Shown one piece after another: positions 5,148-5,960 of a stretch of 5,960 bases of DNA. How positions within the stretch are numbered: position 1 is the stretch's first letter; the number at the start of each line of letters is the position of its first letter. The DNA lies in contig PKYZ01000788.1 in assembly GCA_003132865.1 (NCBI GenBank), forward strand, positions 1 to 5,960, given 5' to 3'. The position numbers were made by a program, and so were the translations under genes. The notes below the pieces were generated by a model. It worked only from the letters and a program-made list of their open reading frames with translations. It made no database searches and was not told where the DNA came from. This DNA is from Bryobacterales bacterium (GTDB lineage Bacteria > Acidobacteriota > Terriglobia > Bryobacterales > Bryobacteraceae).

Positions 5148-5603
5148 ATGACAGAATCGGGCCTTCGGTGGGTACACCGGGGGTATTCACGAGCGCCTCG
5201 GATCCGAAGTCCAACAAGCCAGGAGCGTCGCCGAGTGGGCAGCCAACATAAAACGCGATGCCTGTGCCTGCCCCGCCAGCAGGTCGGCTATCACCTGCGG
5301 GAGTTGGAGAAGGCCGGGCTGGTGGAACTGGTCGAGGAGAGGCGCAAAGGTAATTGCATCGAACGGATCGTGCGCGCCGCGGGGCGCTGTTACGTGGTTA
5401 GTCCCGAGGCTCTGGGCAAATTGGGCATCACGCCGGAGCAGCGCGGAGACCGTTTCGATGTCGGCTTCCTTGTGTGTCTCGCGGCGCGTGCCATTCGTGA
5501 CCTGACGGTGTTGTGCGGGCGCGCGGACAAGGCCGGCAAGCGCGTTTCCCCCACGACGGCCTTGGATGTGGAGGTGCGTTTCGGATCGGTAGGGGCCCGG
5601 TGA
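5148..5603 (+). pseudogene. ArsR-type winged-helix regulator remnant, truncated at both ends
   Basis: From about 5268 the frame reads LPRQQVGYHLRELEKAGLV then ELVEERRKGNCIERIVRA: the recognition helix and wing of an ArsR/HTH_20-type winged helix. It continues with the family's usual second half, YVVSPEALGKLGITPEQRGDRF, LAARAIRDLTVLCGRADKAGKR, then LDVEVRFGSVGAR. Such proteins bind operator DNA as dimers. The first 40 residues from the ATG at 5148 (Arg/Ser-rich) are not regulator-like, so the N-terminal helices that normally precede LPRQQ are missing. At the 3' end an extra T at 5601 makes the stop TGA; skipping it gives DAAELF (5602-5619), the expected continuation, after which homology ends where the IS630 fragment begins. 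About 30 C-terminal residues are lost. It is probably inactive; the ligand cannot be told. Confidence 0.7.
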
Positions 5604-5621
5604 CGCGGCGGAACTGTTTCT

Positions 5622-5861
5622 GCGCAACCCTCTCAGCCCCCAGAACGCGAAACGCTTACGCCACTTGCTGACCGTGGGGACGGAGACTCCCAAGCCCTGC
5701 GCCACTTGTTGATTTTCCTTGCCTTCCAGGCAGGCAAGAACGATTCGAGCACGCTCCACAGTGCGCGCCTCTTCGGTACGGCTCTTACTGATGGTGGTCA
5801 AACTCGCCGCGTCCTCCGCCGAGCATTCCAATGCAGGTGCATGTCGGGGCATCACCAACAT
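5622..5861 (-). pseudogene. IS630-family transposase, N-terminal fragment
   Basis: The minus-strand ORF begins MLVMPRHAPALECSAED (an inner ATG at 5850-5852 is also possible) and reads SKSRTEEARTVERARIVLAC, LEGKENQQVAQGLGVSVPTV, SKWRKRFAFWGLRGLR. This is the N-terminal helix-turn-helix region of IS630/Tc1-mariner-type transposases, used for binding the element's ends. Full-length proteins are about 330-350 residues and carry a DDE catalytic triad; here homology stops at about residue 80. The ORF stays open to 5187, but that part is only the antisense of the ArsR remnant. The fragment is therefore catalytically dead. Its promoter-like upstream region is intact. Terminal inverted repeats were not identified. 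Confidence 0.75.
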
Positions 5862-5887
5862 TATAATACAGAAACGTTGTTATGCAA
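5860..5887 (-). promoter_or_regulatory. Promoter of the IS630 fragment, possibly leaderless
   Basis: On the minus strand TTGCAT (5887-5882) and TATAAT (5865-5860) are separated by 16 bases. The -10 overlaps the first ATG (5861), so transcription would begin near 5853, one or two bases before the second ATG (5850-5852). That suggests a leaderless mRNA starting at MPRHAP. Confidence 0.45.
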
Positions 5888-5909
5888 TTAAGCACCAGTA
5901 TAACGTTTC
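5871..5909. repeat. Inverted repeat GAAACGTT/AACGTTTC, AT-rich operator-like region
   Basis: GAAACGTT (5871-5878) and AACGTTTC (5902-5909) are perfect 8-bp inverted copies, 23 bases apart. A related AACGTA follows at 5915-5920, and AATACA occurs beside the sites at 5865 and 5910. The left copy lies between the -35 and -10 of the IS promoter. This could be a repressor operator or part of the IS end. Confidence 0.45.
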
Positions 5910-5960
5910 AATACAACGTATCCATACAGTTTTGTTTTCTGCTATGCTGGGTTGATGGCA

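Noticed and set aside
5187..5600. Long minus-strand extension of the transposase ORF
   Set aside because: It is the exact antisense of the ArsR remnant and shows no IS630 catalytic text; it stays open only because of GC-rich shadow coding.
5941..5960. Possible start of a plus-strand gene (ATG at 5955, TATGCT upstream)
   Set aside because: Only two codons are inside the window and no ribosome-binding site is visible.
1..5960. CRISPR array, tRNA, rRNA, riboswitch
   Set aside because: No regularly spaced repeats and no tRNA-like or rRNA-like sequence were seen on either strand; no leader region shows a recognisable riboswitch core.

Overview
The window looks like an accessory, largely decayed stretch of a high-GC soil bacterium. 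Acidobacteriota of the Solibacter/Bryobacter type is the best guess. This is an inference from family content: GloVer-type repeats, an SBBP-associated N-terminal domain joined to an Ig-like fold, small zf-HC2 proteins, and a proline-rich protein ending in an SGR-IIWT-KLAKNG motif. No rRNA, tRNA or housekeeping gene is present to fix the taxonomy.

Layout. Positions 1-670 hold the end of a Cys-cluster protein fragment on the plus strand and, facing it, a GloVer-repeat protein remnant on the minus strand interrupted by an amber codon. Positions 670-1612 are decayed: a possible Fur-type tail (minus) and a frameshifted proline-rich protein remnant (plus). Positions 1613-1921 have no gene, but hold hairpins, a tandem TGACACTAA repeat and a 26-bp palindrome flanked by 10-bp direct repeats. 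Positions 1922-2301 (minus) hold a small zf-HC2-like anti-sigma-type protein overlapping a 50-codon ORF by ATGA. Positions 2302-3135 hold broken open frames, one with a hydrophobic signal-like segment. Positions 3137-3208 hold a 23-residue membrane peptide with a strong ribosome-binding site. Positions 3209-3567 are mostly non-coding, with a possible Ig-like tail.

Positions 3582-4952 (minus) hold the only long intact gene: a 456-residue exported or lipid-anchored surface protein with its own promoter. It has an SBBP-associated N-terminal domain, an Ig-like domain and a Cys-rich C-terminus. Positions 5148-5619 hold an ArsR-type regulator remnant running head-on into an IS630-family transposase N-terminal fragment (5622-5861, minus). 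An AT-rich promoter and operator-like segment follows to the window end.

There is no sign of a coherent multi-gene system such as defence, secretion, biosynthesis or CRISPR. The genes do not form one pathway. The picture is an island of fragments around one expressed surface protein, with a few small intact ORFs. The items most worth a second look are the architecture of the 456-residue protein, the zf-HC2 protein lacking its histidine with its ATGA-coupled partner, the palindrome with flanking repeats, the amber interruption, and the ArsR/IS630 junction.
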